From: Basidiobolus meristosporus CBS 931.73
Taxonomy: Eukaryota; Basidiobolomycota; Basidiobolomycetes; Basidiobolales; Basidiobolaceae
Direction: 5' to 3'
DNA length: 64,000 nt
NCBI GenBank assembly: GCA_002104905.1
Contig: MCFE01000021.1
Span: forward strand, 172,027 to 236,026
Within the stretch, counting starts at the first letter, position 1. Every line of letters starts with the position of its first letter. The position numbers were made by a program, and so were the translations under genes. Positions 33,701 through 44,592 of the stretch are shown here, in pieces. A model generated the notes under the pieces. That model did no database searches. It was not told the origin of the DNA and saw nothing but the letters and a program-made list of their open reading frames with translations.

Positions 33701-34153
33701 CAGGTAATTACCCTCCCCCTTCGTTATCGTCGCCATCACCGGCTCTCCTCTCCTATATTGGGTATTAACCTCGTATTGAATCAGATGCCACGTATGGACG
33801 GATACGAGGCTACTCGAGTCATTCGGCACATGGAGAATGAATGGCTTACAGCTGCATTGGCACCAGAAAGCGGCATGCAAATCGAACCTGGGTTCACAGG
33901 GTCAGGCAAAGAGAAGAAGCTTAATTCTAACGAGCGGGAGGACTCCGGGGTCAACCTTGCGGAAGTTATCTTCCCCAGACGGGCATTCATCATCGCACTA
34001 ACGGCAGATCAATCCCTTGACACCAACGAAGGGAGGCAGACGGCCTTGGATTATGGAATGGACGATGTTGCGGTCAAGCCGGTCACATTATCCGCACTCT
34101 CGGTGATGCTTGAGAAATGGTTTCCTAACACACCAGTCCCACAAACCTCTTAA
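30736..34153 (+). CDS. Membrane-bound hybrid histidine kinase
   Basis: Eight exons are inferred: 30736-31750, 31833-31879, 31954-32044, 32106-32169, 32233-32287, 32351-33519, 33580-33703, 33785-34153. The introns are 60-82 bp GT-AG, and the spliced frame gives 977 residues. The N-terminus (about residues 40-215) has several hydrophobic membrane segments. HisKA follows with the phospho-acceptor His233 in SHELRTPL. The ATPase domain has the N box (NLVSNAVK), G1 (DTGIGIP) and G2 (GTGLGL), each reconstituted across introns. After a ~300-residue linker comes a receiver domain with VVDDNSINR, phospho-acceptor Asp853 in FMDLQMPRMDG and the Lys of VKP. It should autophosphorylate on His, transfer to its own Asp and pass phosphate to an HPt protein. 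No PAS, GAF or HAMP is apparent, so the membrane part is the likely sensor; the signal is unknown. Confidence 0.9.
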
Positions 34154-35165
34154 ATCTAGAATAGAATCCCTACGAGACCAATCCGCGATAGCACCTATCT
34201 CAACCCTCTCGAATCGAGAGCAGGCCGGAGATCTCCCCACCTCTCTCTGTCAGACAGTTTCATCCCATCCCATTCCTAAAGTCACTTATGTCCAATGCAT
34301 TTATTCCATTCATACCTCACCCACCCACCAAGAGATTTCCGAAAACTCCACTAGAATCGTCGTTCACCCCGCGCTTACCACTTACAGGAGACGAAAATCC
34401 GTATTTTGCTGGGTTCCCTCAAGGCAAAGTGAAGGCAGCAACCTTACCTTGTACAGATTCGCTACTTGAACATTTTTTTTATTTCACTTCCATTCTAACT
34501 GTGTACCAGGGACGTACCACGTAATAAATTCGCATGTCAATAGCAGCCAACCTCCCAATCTCTCGGACGGGAGAACCCTGAAAGTATCATCGGAACAACA
34601 CTGCCACCCCTCCCCAGTCCAGGTACCTCACTGAACACAAGCAAGCACGTACGTACCGTCCCCCCCCACCCGCTGATGCGTGGGCCTGGTGAAACCGTAT
34701 ATCATAGTCCACTCTATCCAGAAGAATGTGGAGGAAAAGCCCAAGTGACACTTGGAGATAGTGGTTGAATCCAGATTCTTGGGTATCTCTATACTACTCG
34801 AACACACGTGGTTTTTGGCCTGAACCAACCCCAGCCTTCAAGGGACACAGAGCATTTACGGGTGAATTTGGGAAGGGGGGCGAGGGCGAGGGCGAGGGCG
34901 AATTGGGGCAGAAGGATTGAGTGGGAGCAAAATTAATCCATAAAACAATTAAGCAGGGGTATGTATAAGGTGATGGAGTGGTAGCGGGAGGGGAGTTGGA
35001 AGATGGGAGAATGCTAGATTTTGTCTGGGGCGTTAGCATCGACATCATTCCGAATTATGTTGGCCCTGACGGAACTCTCCTCCCCCCCTTTCAGGGAATT
35101 CCAGGCGCTGGACCAAATGACTCGTCAGGTACACGGCAAGTAGGGAGGGAGGTAGCAGGGGTAGG
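34154..35165. other. Intergenic region between two convergent genes
   Basis: About 1 kb holding the 3' ends of the histidine kinase gene and the minus-strand CBM9-like gene. A short GGGCGA run occurs near 34882-34900. Nothing else was recognised. Confidence 0.6.
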
Positions 35166-36518
35166 CTAATTTAAGGTAAACCAGAGTAGGCGATCCTGTC
35201 GAACGTGGCCCACCTGATTCTGAAACGGCAACACGGCCTCGAACCGCAGGCCGCTCTCGCTCAGCATCACCTCCGGGATAGCGGTGCAGGCACCTAGCTT
35301 GGGCCCGGTGATTTTTAGCTCGTCAAGGTTTGCGGTGTATCTCCCCTGCTCTCTGAAGTGCTCTTGCTGGGCTCGATAAATCTGCATCAGCACAAACCGT
35401 GTGAGATACTGGGGATCCGGTTTGGGCGGGGTCGCCACCTCTTCCCGAGAAAACTCCACCTGACCCCACCATTCTGGGTTGTGCGCGTCTTCGGTGTACT
35501 GCGGGGTCCAGGTAGACTTGAAAGGAGAGGTCGGGAGCAGGTTGTCCAGCAGAGAGAGTAGGTAGCGTTTCTCCTTCTTCTTGCTTTTCTTGGAGGATTT
35601 CTTGTGGGCGGAGACGTTCTCTGGTGGCCATCCAGACCTGAAAGAATTGAGGGAACGGTGAGCGGTGGGGTTGCGAAGGGAAGGCAGCGAACTAACCTCA
35701 TGAACTGGAAGTTGGAGTATTCGGAACTTTGGCCATCCCCCCGTTTTCGGAGGTTCCTCCGGAACTTCTCGATAGGTATGGCCCACTCCACCGTCCAGAA
35801 GTTGGATGGGTTGATGAGAGAAGTGATCATGGTGGACGGGTCGGAGCTCAGCCCGACCAAGGTGCTATTGTAGATTTGACTACGGAACTGAGGGCCTATA
35901 TCCCAGCGCATGGGCTGGCCACCATCAGCGGGTGGTTTGCCGTACTCGAGAAACTGGGAGACGCCCAGCGGGTTGATCTGGATTCTTTTGTAGTTGTGGT
36001 TGGTCCGGTCGGTGTCCAGAAAGATCTCGAAGGTGTTGTCAACCAATGCTTTGTTATTCCAGAGAAGCGGTTAGGTTAATGATGGTCAGACTGGATGAAT
36101 CCCAAGGGAAGATGCATTACCTTCATTGCCGTGGGCCCGATCAGTCTTGGCGAAGATGAACGGGTCTGAGAGCCGTGCACCTACATAAAGATACTTGTCA
36201 TCCCATAGCATCTGCACGTGGCGTAAGAATACAGGGTCAGTGGGTTCAGCCTTGGGAAATGTTAGGGAAAAAGATTACTTTGGTTTTGGTCTGGGTGTCG
36301 GAAGAAACAAGGCCAGACAGTGGACCCAAAATATCCCCGAAGTCCTCGGTCCACGGGGCCTTCTGCCAGGCATCGTCGTCAAGATTCCCATCTATGGTGG
36401 GAGGGGAGCGGGTGAAGAGGATGGTGTATTGCTTCACGCCAGGGATGTCGCAGCCCTGGAGACCGTGGCTCACGGAGGAAAGGAAGGAAGAGGTCTGTAT
36501 CAGCGAAGGAAATTTCAT
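35166..36518 (-). CDS. Carbohydrate-binding family 9 (CBM9)-like protein
   Basis: Four exons on the minus strand are inferred: 36518-36279, 36211-36121, 36048-35697, 35637-35166. The introns are 67, 72 and 59 bp and the spliced CDS is 384 residues. The N-terminal half has the signature of CBM9-like domains: TIDGNLDDDAWQKAPWTEDF, then MLWDDKYLYVGARLSDPFIF, then NTFEIFLDTDRTNHNYKRIQ, and a closing FWTVEWAIPIEKF block. The C-terminal ~150 residues, with a Lys/Ser-rich stretch (KKSSKKSKKKEKR), include WWGQVEFSREE and end FTLN. Bacterial proteins of this type bind sugars or form part of surface glycan systems; the fungal role is unknown. The start is uncertain: the chosen Met gives a weak N-terminus, and an upstream exon with a signal peptide, spliced near 36470-36500, is possible. 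Confidence 0.75.
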
Positions 36519-37829
36519 GAGATAAATCTCACGTTTCGGAAAAGCAAGCTTACTAGAATCCCAGCGAACGAATCGGTGGGGATTATAAAGGCCACAGTGA
36601 GATGCGCACTAGACTGGATGTGCCTATTAAGTTAGATGTCTTTGTTCAATCAGTAGGATCAAGGTACAGTACATTCATATGAGAGAAATCTTCGCTGCGG
36701 GTGCATGTAAGCCTAAATGGTACCTGGGGATTGAATCATGGACACCTAGACGGAGGCAAAGCGTAGGATCATGTCGCAATCATGAATAGTGCTAGGATCT
36801 CTCGAGGGTCACCTCGAAGGATCCGATCGACGGGCAAGCCAATAGGCCTGCTCCGAGAGCAAGGCGACCTAGTACTCGGACTTGGAGAGACATGCATCCC
36901 TGGTCCTCCTTATCCACAACCCACCGAATCCAACATCCCTGGATTGGATCGAGGAGAGGAGATACGTGATCTGGCCATGAAGCGAAGCGACGTGGCTTTC
37001 AGAATGACTCTGGCCGGAAGAAATCCCCGTCCGTCTGCATCCCACCTAGCCGATATCCCCTTAGCTAATGGCAGCCGGCTCGAGATCGGTGATCCCATAT
37101 AAGGAGAATTCCCTTGGGCATAAATCAATGCATGATGCACCAGACTAAGGCCTCTCATTAATGCATGCATTGATGGGCTGATCCATCCGGATCCGACCTC
37201 TTTCCGTCTTCAATCAGCTGTGGCCTCACAATGCTTAATTTAGCTCAGTGAAATTCGCCACACCTCCCCACATGCACTGTCTGTATGTTGTATGCCTACT
37301 CTGCCAATGGGTGGAATTCACAATCACGTCGCCCAACCAACCTTCAGCAAGTCGGTATCTTGCTTGCTCTAGCATGTTAGCGCTGGCCAGCACCGTAGCG
37401 CCCATTTCATTGGCTCTCCTCCCATGGGTGTGAGTTGCATTTGATCGATTTGGCCTCCGTGCTACTTCAAACAGGAATGATCTGGGAGCTCGATAATGCT
37501 CGATTCTTGGCGAAGCCACCACTTATCTGGCTGGTTCGGGCAATGTTGCTTCGAGCCGGTTCGAGAGAGTTGATGCAATTGGATCAGGCGACTGGGTGGC
37601 CAGTGGGCTCGTTTATACATCAAATTTATTGAAAACAAAACATTGTTGAAGAAAGGATCCAGAGTCGATATACACTCGTTAAAAAATAATCATCTTGTTT
37701 GTTAATGAGCATACACCTATGAGGTATTTGGTCTTTGGTCTCTGTGCGGTTTTAAATAATTGGCGAGTGCAGGGTAATGTAAAACTCCAGACTAGTTGAA
37801 TGCATTATAGGTTGGACTGCATGCAGCGC
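36519..37829. other. Intergenic region, 1.3 kb
   Basis: No coding sequence recognised on either strand. It should contain the promoter of the CBM9-like gene (left side) and the 3' end of the protease gene (right side). A cluster of overlapping ATGCAT-type palindromes lies at about 37125-37175 (ATCAATGCATGATGCA, TTAATGCATGCATTGA); its role is unknown. Confidence 0.6.
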
Positions 37830-39211
37830 TTATTGGGAAGGTGCAAAGCCAACACGGTTCTTTCCAAGATCGTAAACGGAGTAGAAAGCACGGAGGAAAA
37901 CGTCGCCGATGATCCAGAGAGGACCAGCGGGAGCAGGGATATCCATGCCCATGAAGCCAGAAACACATTGGTTTTGGACCTTGAGAATGTATTGCTCAGC
38001 TTGAAGAGTGAATGGCTTGCCGTTGAAGGTCAAGGTCAAGCTGGGCAGGCTTGGTACCTTTTCGCAATCAAGGACATATTGTCCAGCAAAGTTCTTCTTG
38101 GCGCCAAGAAGGCTGTTGATCAAATCAGCCAAAGCAGATGGCACAACAAGTAGAGAGCTACCGGTATCGATGGCAGCACCGACGGGGTCCAAGCCAATGT
38201 CTTCATCACCGAAGGCCACAGCCTCCAATTTGATCTCCCAATAACCCTTACGAGTAACTGGAGACCAATGAATGTCTCCCTTATAGTGCTTAGGGTTGGT
38301 GCCACCCAGAACAAGCTCACCTCCCTCTTCGCCGTTCTCGGCGTCATTCAACCAGAAGGAGAAGACTGGCTTATCGATCAACTTACGATTGACCATGTGG
38401 TAGAATGGAGGAACAACACCCTTAACGGAAATGGTGTCATATCCCATTCCCATGATGCCATCGAAACGGCCAAAGGCGAAAGCAAGTCCAGGCTCCTTGA
38501 CAGACTCTCCGAAGTCGCATTTGTCGATGGAGATATCTCCGACCTTCACGACATCGTTGCTAATGATACCTTCCAAACTTCCGCTACCATATTGAATGGC
38601 AAATTGAGTACCATTGGCCTTGAAGGTAGAACTCTCATCGGAGTTGTAGCGTTGGTGGAAGAAACAAGCAATGGACGTGCAGTGAGTGGATGGGACCCAG
38701 AGGTTTGAGGAGCCTTTCAACAAGATTGTATCAATATATGTCTTGGAGAACACTGCATCAATACCGACTAACCTGTATCGAAGACAACCTTGAACACTTG
38801 AGCGGGAGTGCCGATGCTGACCTCACCATAATACTACGTTCCATATTGGGATTAGTGGGACGGATAGTGCTCGAACTGCAAGCATAACTACTCACCTGAG
38901 CGTTCATGAAGTTAGAGATTGGGACGCCATGCTTGGCTTTGCCAAATTCATCAACAGAGACGATCTGCTGTTCGTTTTGGGAAGCCATACCGAAGTATTT
39001 TTGGGCAGCATAGTGACCAGTTTGCGCATAACGAGAAAGTCTCTGCTCAGGAGTCTCGGAAACATGCTTGACCTTCACACTATAGGGCGCAAGAATGTAA
39101 GTATGGTGTGGTGAGAACACGAAGCGCAGCGAAGCATTACATAGTGGGGGCAGCGTCGGTGCCGACGGCAAGCAACGCGGTAGCAAAAAGGGTGATTGCC
39201 GATAGTTTCAT
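37830..39211 (-). CDS. PEP4: Vacuolar aspartic protease (saccharopepsin / proteinase A)
   Basis: Four exons are inferred: 39211-39141, 39079-38896, 38833-38773, 38713-37830. The introns are 59-62 bp and the protein is 399 residues, the usual length for this family. The order is a signal peptide (MKLSAITLFATALLAVGTDA), a propeptide to about residue 70, then the mature pepsin fold beginning near VPISNFMNAQYYGEVSIG. The two catalytic aspartates are Asp104 (DTGSSNLWVPS, with its codons split by the third intron) and Asp288 (AAIDTGSSLLVVP). The flap Tyr is in QYGSGSLEG, and the C-terminus WIIGDVFLRAFYSVYD closes the fold. NGT is a potential N-glycosylation site. Fungal Pep4 acts in the vacuole lumen and activates other vacuolar hydrolases; the same role is inferred here. 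Confidence 0.95.
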
Positions 39212-41058
39212 GTTCGGTGGAGGAAGAGAGAAGAGAGAAGGATATGGATTCGAGAAGCAGATTCGGCAGATATTGGGAATTTATTGGCAAACGATAAAAT
39301 CATGCAATATCAATTACGAAAGCATTCGGGTATTGGACGGCTTCCTTTTTTGGAACCGCGTAATCCAATCATAATCTCGTAGAAGGCATCCTGGTGATGG
39401 ATAAAAATGACAAGAACCAGTCATATTTGCAAGTCTTACTCTGCGCGAATTACGTTGATTAAATCATTTGAGGTCTGCTACCCATCCAAGGGCGACTTCA
39501 GACCTCCAGCGGTGATTTCCAGTGGTTTAAGAATGGATGCAGCCTTTGGGCCCTTGGCTCATGGTGTCACTCATCCATAATTAAGGAAAGCGGGAGCACA
39601 CATGACAGCTTCAGCAATGATTGATTAAAGCCTAGAAAAGGTCATCCTTCGGTTCAAGTAGCCATTGTTGGTTTTGCGGTAGCAGGTGACCGAAGTGCCG
39701 ATGCATCTCGCTCGTCGCCACAGCTGAGACCACGGGTAGGCGCAAAGTACAGTTCCTGTCGAGCAGGAGATACACCGGCAGAACCGGCTCGGTGTGGCCA
39801 TATGAGCCGATAAACCCTGAAGAGTGTCTTATCCTCGCGCATATCCAACAAAACAAGGTTGTGCCTGCGATCACTCTGACGGAGATCCAATATCGAATTG
39901 AGAATGCTCATTGCCAGGTGGGTCAAGTTGTATTGTCTGATATGACGAATCATCGGCGGATGAACTATTTGTGACAAATGCTTCGAGAATGCGGATGATG
40001 ATGTAGATAGCGATTGATTTTGGTAAGCGCACAAAAGGGTCGAGTGGCGTTTCCTTTTCCATCCTTAATTTACCATTTAGCTGTTGCTAGTCGGTTTCTG
40101 ATCAGTGAATCAGATGTGCACGTACTGTATTGACGGCCTGTATACGCATGGTTTGGGACAATTTGGCATTCCCGCCTTGGGTGGATGACTCAGTGGACCT
40201 CTATGTACTCACCAAAGGGTTCTGGCTGATTGGCATCTCACACCTCCCGATTAATGACTATTTAGGTCTACGATGCTCCAACAGCCTGGCTCTTGACCAA
40301 TACCAGGTAGTACGCAGTAGGCTTGGCAATTTCTTTTTCCTGACCTGGATCCCACTCAACGGAGACACTTTTTGCGCTTTGCTGTAATCGGGCTTTTCCT
40401 CTCGCAGCGGAGGCAAATTCTCCATCCCTAGCTTTCTCGAAGCCATATGTGGCATATTCCGCTGTCTCTGAGCACCACGCTTCTCCATTTCAAAAATATA
40501 CCCAGGACCCTTTCGACCTCTTCACTTCGCCCCTGACCTGGCATAGGCATAGGTGTTGCTATTGGCATTGGCAAGGGGATGCCTTCCGAGCTTGCCGCGA
40601 GCGAATACCACGCCTGATTCGAGTTCATGACTGCGAAATGGGCATTGCACTTGATGAATGGTCGAGCCATGTGAACACCCAAAGTAATAATCTAGAATTA
40701 ATTATGGCCGTTGTGAAGATTCGAAATATTTACTTGGAGACCAACGGGAATTTTTTGTCGGTTACCTTTAATTAGCTACATGGCCACAACATATCCTTGT
40801 GGAACATCACCCTTCCACAAAAAAAAATCTCTTCTTGATCAGCAAGGATTGTATTAGATACAGAAGACCATTTGCGAAAAACTCGGCGTGGATCATGGTC
40901 AGTGGAAGATATGAATTGCATGGAATTCAAGAGATCGTTTTCATTTTTGAAAGGTCAATAGTTTTCCACCAATCACTTCTGAAGCTCTCGAAGCCTACAA
41001 CACATTGCTCAAGAAGCGCCTAATAACGGGGGCTGCTCTGTGACTGACTTCCAAGCGG
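39212..41058. other. Intergenic region between divergent genes
   Basis: About 1.8 kb with promoters on both sides (protease on the left, leucine-rich-repeat gene on the right). Short open frames such as 40034-39654 (minus) show no family features. No RNA gene was recognised. Confidence 0.55.
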
Positions 41059-41065
41059 TATAAAT
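41059..41065 (+). promoter_or_regulatory. TATA box of the leucine-rich-repeat gene
   Basis: TATAAAT lies 88 bases before the ATG at 41147, with a pyrimidine-rich leader (CTCTTTATTTCTCTTC) between them. This is a common layout for strongly expressed fungal genes. Confidence 0.5.
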
Positions 41066-41146
41066 TCAACCATGTGGGCATGTTTGAAAGGCACCTCGCT
41101 CTTTATTTCTCTTCTTTAGTGACCTTTTCAACACCATCTTAAAATC

Positions 41147-42640
41147 ATGGCCTCTGCTGCTTGGACCACCTATGCTTCCGCCAACTCTGGTGCTTATGTG
41201 AAGATTGAAACCCAAGACGCTCTTGCTAAATTCGCTCAGGATGTTCAAGAGAATGAGGCTTTCGCTCAAGGTCTCAAGGGAGTTGATCTTAGTCCCTTGT
41301 TCCTTAGCGTCCCCACCCCCGAAAAGGAAATTACTGAAGAGGATGCTGATGTTCACGTCTGTGGTGAGGATAAACCCTGCTTGCTCACCGATGCCCAGTT
41401 CAACGCTGTAGTTCAAAAATGCTCCAACTTGGAGGTTTTGTGTGTTGGTGCTGGCCCCAACATTATTGATGCCGGAACCCTTTTAAACCTTTCCGACCCC
41501 TTGTCCAGCTTCCGCACTTACAACGGCCCCTCTTGCCTATCTGAGGAGGCTTTGAAGGGCGTTTCTACCCTCACCAAGCTTCAAGTTCTTAACTTGTATG
41601 GATGCGACAACTTGACTCATGAAATTGTCGCCGAAATTGGACGCAACTGTTCCGACTTGAAGGAGCTCTGCATTGATGGAGAGGACGAGGAAGATGAGGA
41701 TGACTACGAAGATATTGAAGAAGGCGAGGAAGAAGCCGAGGCTGAGGCTGAGGCCGAAGAAGCCGAAGAATCCAGAGTCTGGAGTGTTGAGGACTGGAAG
41801 GCCTTCCAAAACCTTGAAACCTTGTCCGCTGACACTGTGGATTTGGAATTGATCGCCGACCTTCCTAACCTCACTCGTGTTCAAGTCGCCCCTTTCGCCG
41901 AGTCTGAGGTTCTCGCCAAGTTCATTGATGGTCACGCTGACAAACTGAGATACCTCAATGTTTGCGAGGAGTATGAATACAAGGATCCCGAGAACTCTGA
42001 GGATGAGAGCATCACGCATCAGAAATTGCCTGCTAACATCTTCAAATGCCAGAACTTGGAGAGCTTCAGCTTCAACGTCTACGATGTGACTGAAGTCCGT
42101 GCCCCAGGATTCCTTGAGAAGGTCATCTCATCCTTCCCACAATTGAAACACTTGGAGCTTGCCCATAGTGTTGACGTCGCGGTCAATGCCAATCTCGTTG
42201 CTACCAAGCTGCCTCAATTGGAATCCCTCATCTGGGACTCCGAGGATATTACCGATGAGGCCGTTGAAGCTATTGTCAAGGGCTGCACCAAACTTCGCAA
42301 CATTCATCTTCCTTTCGCCACCGAGGTCACCGACGCCGGTGTTATCTCCATCGCCCAAAACTTGAAGGGATTGGAGCAAATCACCGTCGACACCATCAAG
42401 GTTGCTGGCTTCAAGGCTCTCAAGGAGAACTGCCCTGCCATCTATGAATTGAACGTTGTCGACTGCAACGAACTCACCATCGATGACATTGCTGACATCA
42501 AGGAGAAGCTCCCCAAATTGGAAAGCATCTGCATTGCTGGCGAGATTTCCGAGGAAATGTTGTCCTCCCTATCTGCCACTGTCCCCGAAATCCAGATTCA
42601 CTTCGGATCCATCGGAGACGATGAGGAGGATGAGGAGTAA
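41147..42640 (+). CDS. Acidic leucine-rich-repeat (RNI-like) protein
   Basis: One uninterrupted frame encodes 497 residues. Repeats of the cysteine-containing RNI/AMN1 type run through the protein (for example LTKLQVLNLYGCDNLT, CTKLRNIHLPFATEVTDAGV, CPAIYELNVVDCNELTIDDI). They are broken by a highly acidic insert of about 30 residues near residue 180-210 (EDEEDEDDYEDIEEGEEEAE, then repeated AE pairs) and end with an acidic tail (GDDEEDEE). No F-box, signal peptide or membrane segment is present. The architecture recalls LRR proteins that bind basic partners such as histones or act as scaffolds; RanGAP also has LRRs and an acidic tail, but its catalytic motifs are not visible. It is intronless, unlike most neighbours, and has a TATA box, so strong expression is possible. 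Function not assigned. Confidence 0.85.
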   Translation: MASAAWTTYASANSGAYVKIETQDALAKFAQDVQENEAFAQGLKGVDLSPLFLSVPTPEKEITEEDADVHVCGEDKPCLLTDAQFNAVVQKCSNLEVLCVGAGPNIIDAGTLLNLSDPLSSFRTYNGPSCLSEEALKGVSTLTKLQVLNLYGCDNLTHEIVAEIGRNCSDLKELCIDGEDEEDEDDYEDIEEGEEEAEAEAEAEEAEESRVWSVEDWKAFQNLETLSADTVDLELIADLPNLTRVQVAPFAESEVLAKFIDGHADKLRYLNVCEEYEYKDPENSEDESITHQKLPANIFKCQNLESFSFNVYDVTEVRAPGFLEKVISSFPQLKHLELAHSVDVAVNANLVATKLPQLESLIWDSEDITDEAVEAIVKGCTKLRNIHLPFATEVTDAGVISIAQNLKGLEQITVDTIKVAGFKALKENCPAIYELNVVDCNELTIDDIADIKEKLPKLESICIAGEISEEMLSSLSATVPEIQIHFGSIGDDEEDEE

Positions 42641-42838
42641 TCATCAACCCACCAGCTTCACACCTTACTGCTAATGAAGACACTGTGTTTAATGTAATTT
42701 TAATGATATATTAGCACATTACGAGCTATACTAAAAGCTGATAATCTTCCCTTATCACATTACCCTAATAAACATAATAGATCTATAGAAGAAATCCAAG
42801 TTGCCATCGGCTCAATATATTACTTCTCGGTTGGCTTT

Positions 42839-43767
42839 TTATTGATTAACAGGCGTATGGAATTGTTCCAAGAATTTGATGAGCAAGCCTTTTGCTTCGG
42901 ATTTTGAGGGAACAACATGCCTAAAGAATACATATGCCACGTTAGACACTGCGACGGCCATTCCAACGTAGTTCATAGTTACCCTTGTGGATGCGCATGC
43001 ACGATGGGGTGGTTGAAGCAGTCTGCCAGCTCCTGGCTCAGATCTATCGCCAGAGAAGATGGCTAAGTAATCAAAACGCACGAAGCGCGAAGCGGATGGG
43101 CTTACCAGGGGTGATCCAGGTATCTTTTTGACCGAACGCATGGAAAGAAGGCAGCTCTATCTTGTTCGAGAACAGTGGTACGTGTGTATGGTAAAAGCTT
43201 TTGATACCAGAAAACATGATTGCGAACTTGAGTGCAGGCACATCGGCCGGCGCAAGTTTTAGCTGTTGTTGGGCACAAATCACCGCGGCAATAGTTGCCC
43301 CTTGGCTGAAACCCAATACTCCATCGAAAGGCCCCTGACGAAACAACCATGAGAATGTTGGGACTATCGCTAAAGTCGTTTAGATCAAGTGTACCTCGGA
43401 CTTCATAAAGTCGTAGATATACTCAAGCCCAGATTCCACGCCTCTCCACTTCCCAGCAGCCCGTTCCTCGAGTTTGAAGGTGTACCAACCATACTGCTCG
43501 ACACTGCTCTTGTCGTCTTCGGACTCCTTGTCATCGTTCACAATAGGAATTCCAACATGAGGGGCGTTCAGGTAGACTGAATGAAGTGGAATTAGCGCGG
43601 GCGTGTCCCACTCGGGCTGAAGCAAGAGCCTTACCTAACTCGGCCAGGTTATTTTTACCGAACCATTTGCGTAGTTGCTTGCTCTTCCCTTCGAACACCT
43701 CCGCCGACTGTAAATAGCCGTGCAAGCATAGTATGCGCAAAGGGCGTCTAGGAACGGAAACACTCAT
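42839..43767 (-). CDS. FSH-type serine hydrolase (FSH1 family, alpha/beta hydrolase)
   Basis: Five exons are inferred: 43767-43635, 43576-43395, 43334-43106, 43043-42983, 42920-42839. The introns are 58-62 bp and the protein is 228 residues, close to yeast Fsh1 (about 240). The start is the ATG at 43767 (MSVSVPRRPLRILCLHGY). The family marks are the N-terminal RILCLHGYLQSAEVF, the nucleophile Ser115 in GFSQGA, Asp176 in QKDTWITP and His203 in QGHVVPS, which form the expected triad. FSH proteins are soluble esterase-like hydrolases whose natural substrates are poorly known; relatives act in polyketide pathways, but there are no biosynthetic genes nearby. The gene ends about 200 bases from the convergent leucine-rich-repeat gene. 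Confidence 0.9.
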
Positions 43768-44119
43768 GTGGTGGTGCTTCTTCACTTTCTGGAGTACGGC
43801 TGGTTTGGTGAGCGAAGTAGCCTTTTACAACTTCACCCTATATCTCCGAGAAGGCCAGGAGTTTTTTGGTGATTTTTTGGAGAACCGGAAGAGTGCAGTC
43901 ATGTGATTGACCATTCTTCATATAGAATAGTGGGGCTCAAAAAAATTTATTCAGATTTGATTCACAGGCTGGCCAAGGCTCGATGGTAATATGGAGCCTT
44001 GCCCTTATTAGGGGCCAAGAGTCAAAACAACGTCGAATCCGGTACGGACTAAGCTTTGCATCATATACTTGGCTATTTGGCCAGAATATCCATCTCTTTT
44101 TCGTAATTGAGACTGCTGT

Positions 44120-44515
44120 TTAAGAGGAGCCAAACACTGCGCTCCAGATGGACTGCACCAGGCCTGGCTCCTCGGTCTTCTTGCTTGCCCCTTCGGCTTG
44201 TGCAAGGGGATCCTTCTCCAAATTGCCAATGTACAAGTCTACTAGCAGCTTGTTGGCATCGTCGGAGTGACCGATCTCATCGAAAGCCTCAGTGGCATCG
44301 GTACCTGCGCATTCAGCGATCACTTCACCACCACCAGGATGCTTGTGGAAGGATATATGTTTAGCAATGTCGGGAGTAGAGGGCTCACATGTTTACGGTG
44401 CACTTACATCGTCGAGAAACTTGGTGCAGTCATAGACTTTTCCGTGAATAATGCACCAGCAATCTTCCTCCTTGTTGTGAAGCTTGACTTCAGCGGCGGA
44501 AATCAACTTCGTCAT
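44120..44515 (-). CDS. Cytochrome b5-like heme protein
   Basis: Two exons (44515-44408, 44341-44120) with a 66 bp intron encode 109 residues. The heme-binding core is intact: EVKLHNKEEDCWCIIHGKVY, then the first axial His37 in HPGGGEVI and the second, His61, in EIGHSDDA. The intron falls exactly before the HPGG motif. After the core the tail is short (PLAQAEGASKKTEEPG, then LVQSIWSAVFGSS) and has no clear membrane anchor, unlike the usual ER cytochrome b5 of about 120-135 residues. It may be soluble or only weakly anchored. The usual role is electron transfer to desaturases, hydroxylases and P450 enzymes. Confidence 0.9.
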
Positions 44516-44585
44516 GGTTGAGATGGATTCAGGAAAAGTAGTTGAGGGTGTCCACACTTATGCGGAGCCATGAACAAACGGCCGG

Positions 44586-44592
44586 GTTTTAT
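44586..44592 (-). promoter_or_regulatory. TATA box of the cytochrome b5 gene
   Basis: TATAAAA on the minus strand lies about 70 bases before the ATG at 44515, a normal distance for a fungal core promoter. Confidence 0.5.

Noticed and set aside
36246-36279. Very short (28 bp) intron at the end of exon 1 of the CBM9-like gene
   Set aside because: The GT...AG pair exists, but 28 bp is far below the other introns here. A 67 bp intron from the same donor keeps the frame and gives the expected KMLWDD junction.
37125-37175. ATGCAT palindrome cluster as an origin or operator
   Set aside because: Short low-complexity palindromes with no supporting context; recorded only as part of the intergenic description.
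41537-42379. Minus-strand open frames over the leucine-rich-repeat gene
   Set aside because: They mirror the biased codon use of the real gene and have no family features.
43768-43785. Upstream GTG start for the FSH hydrolase
   Set aside because: It is not an ATG, and the ATG at 43767 gives the normal family N-terminus.
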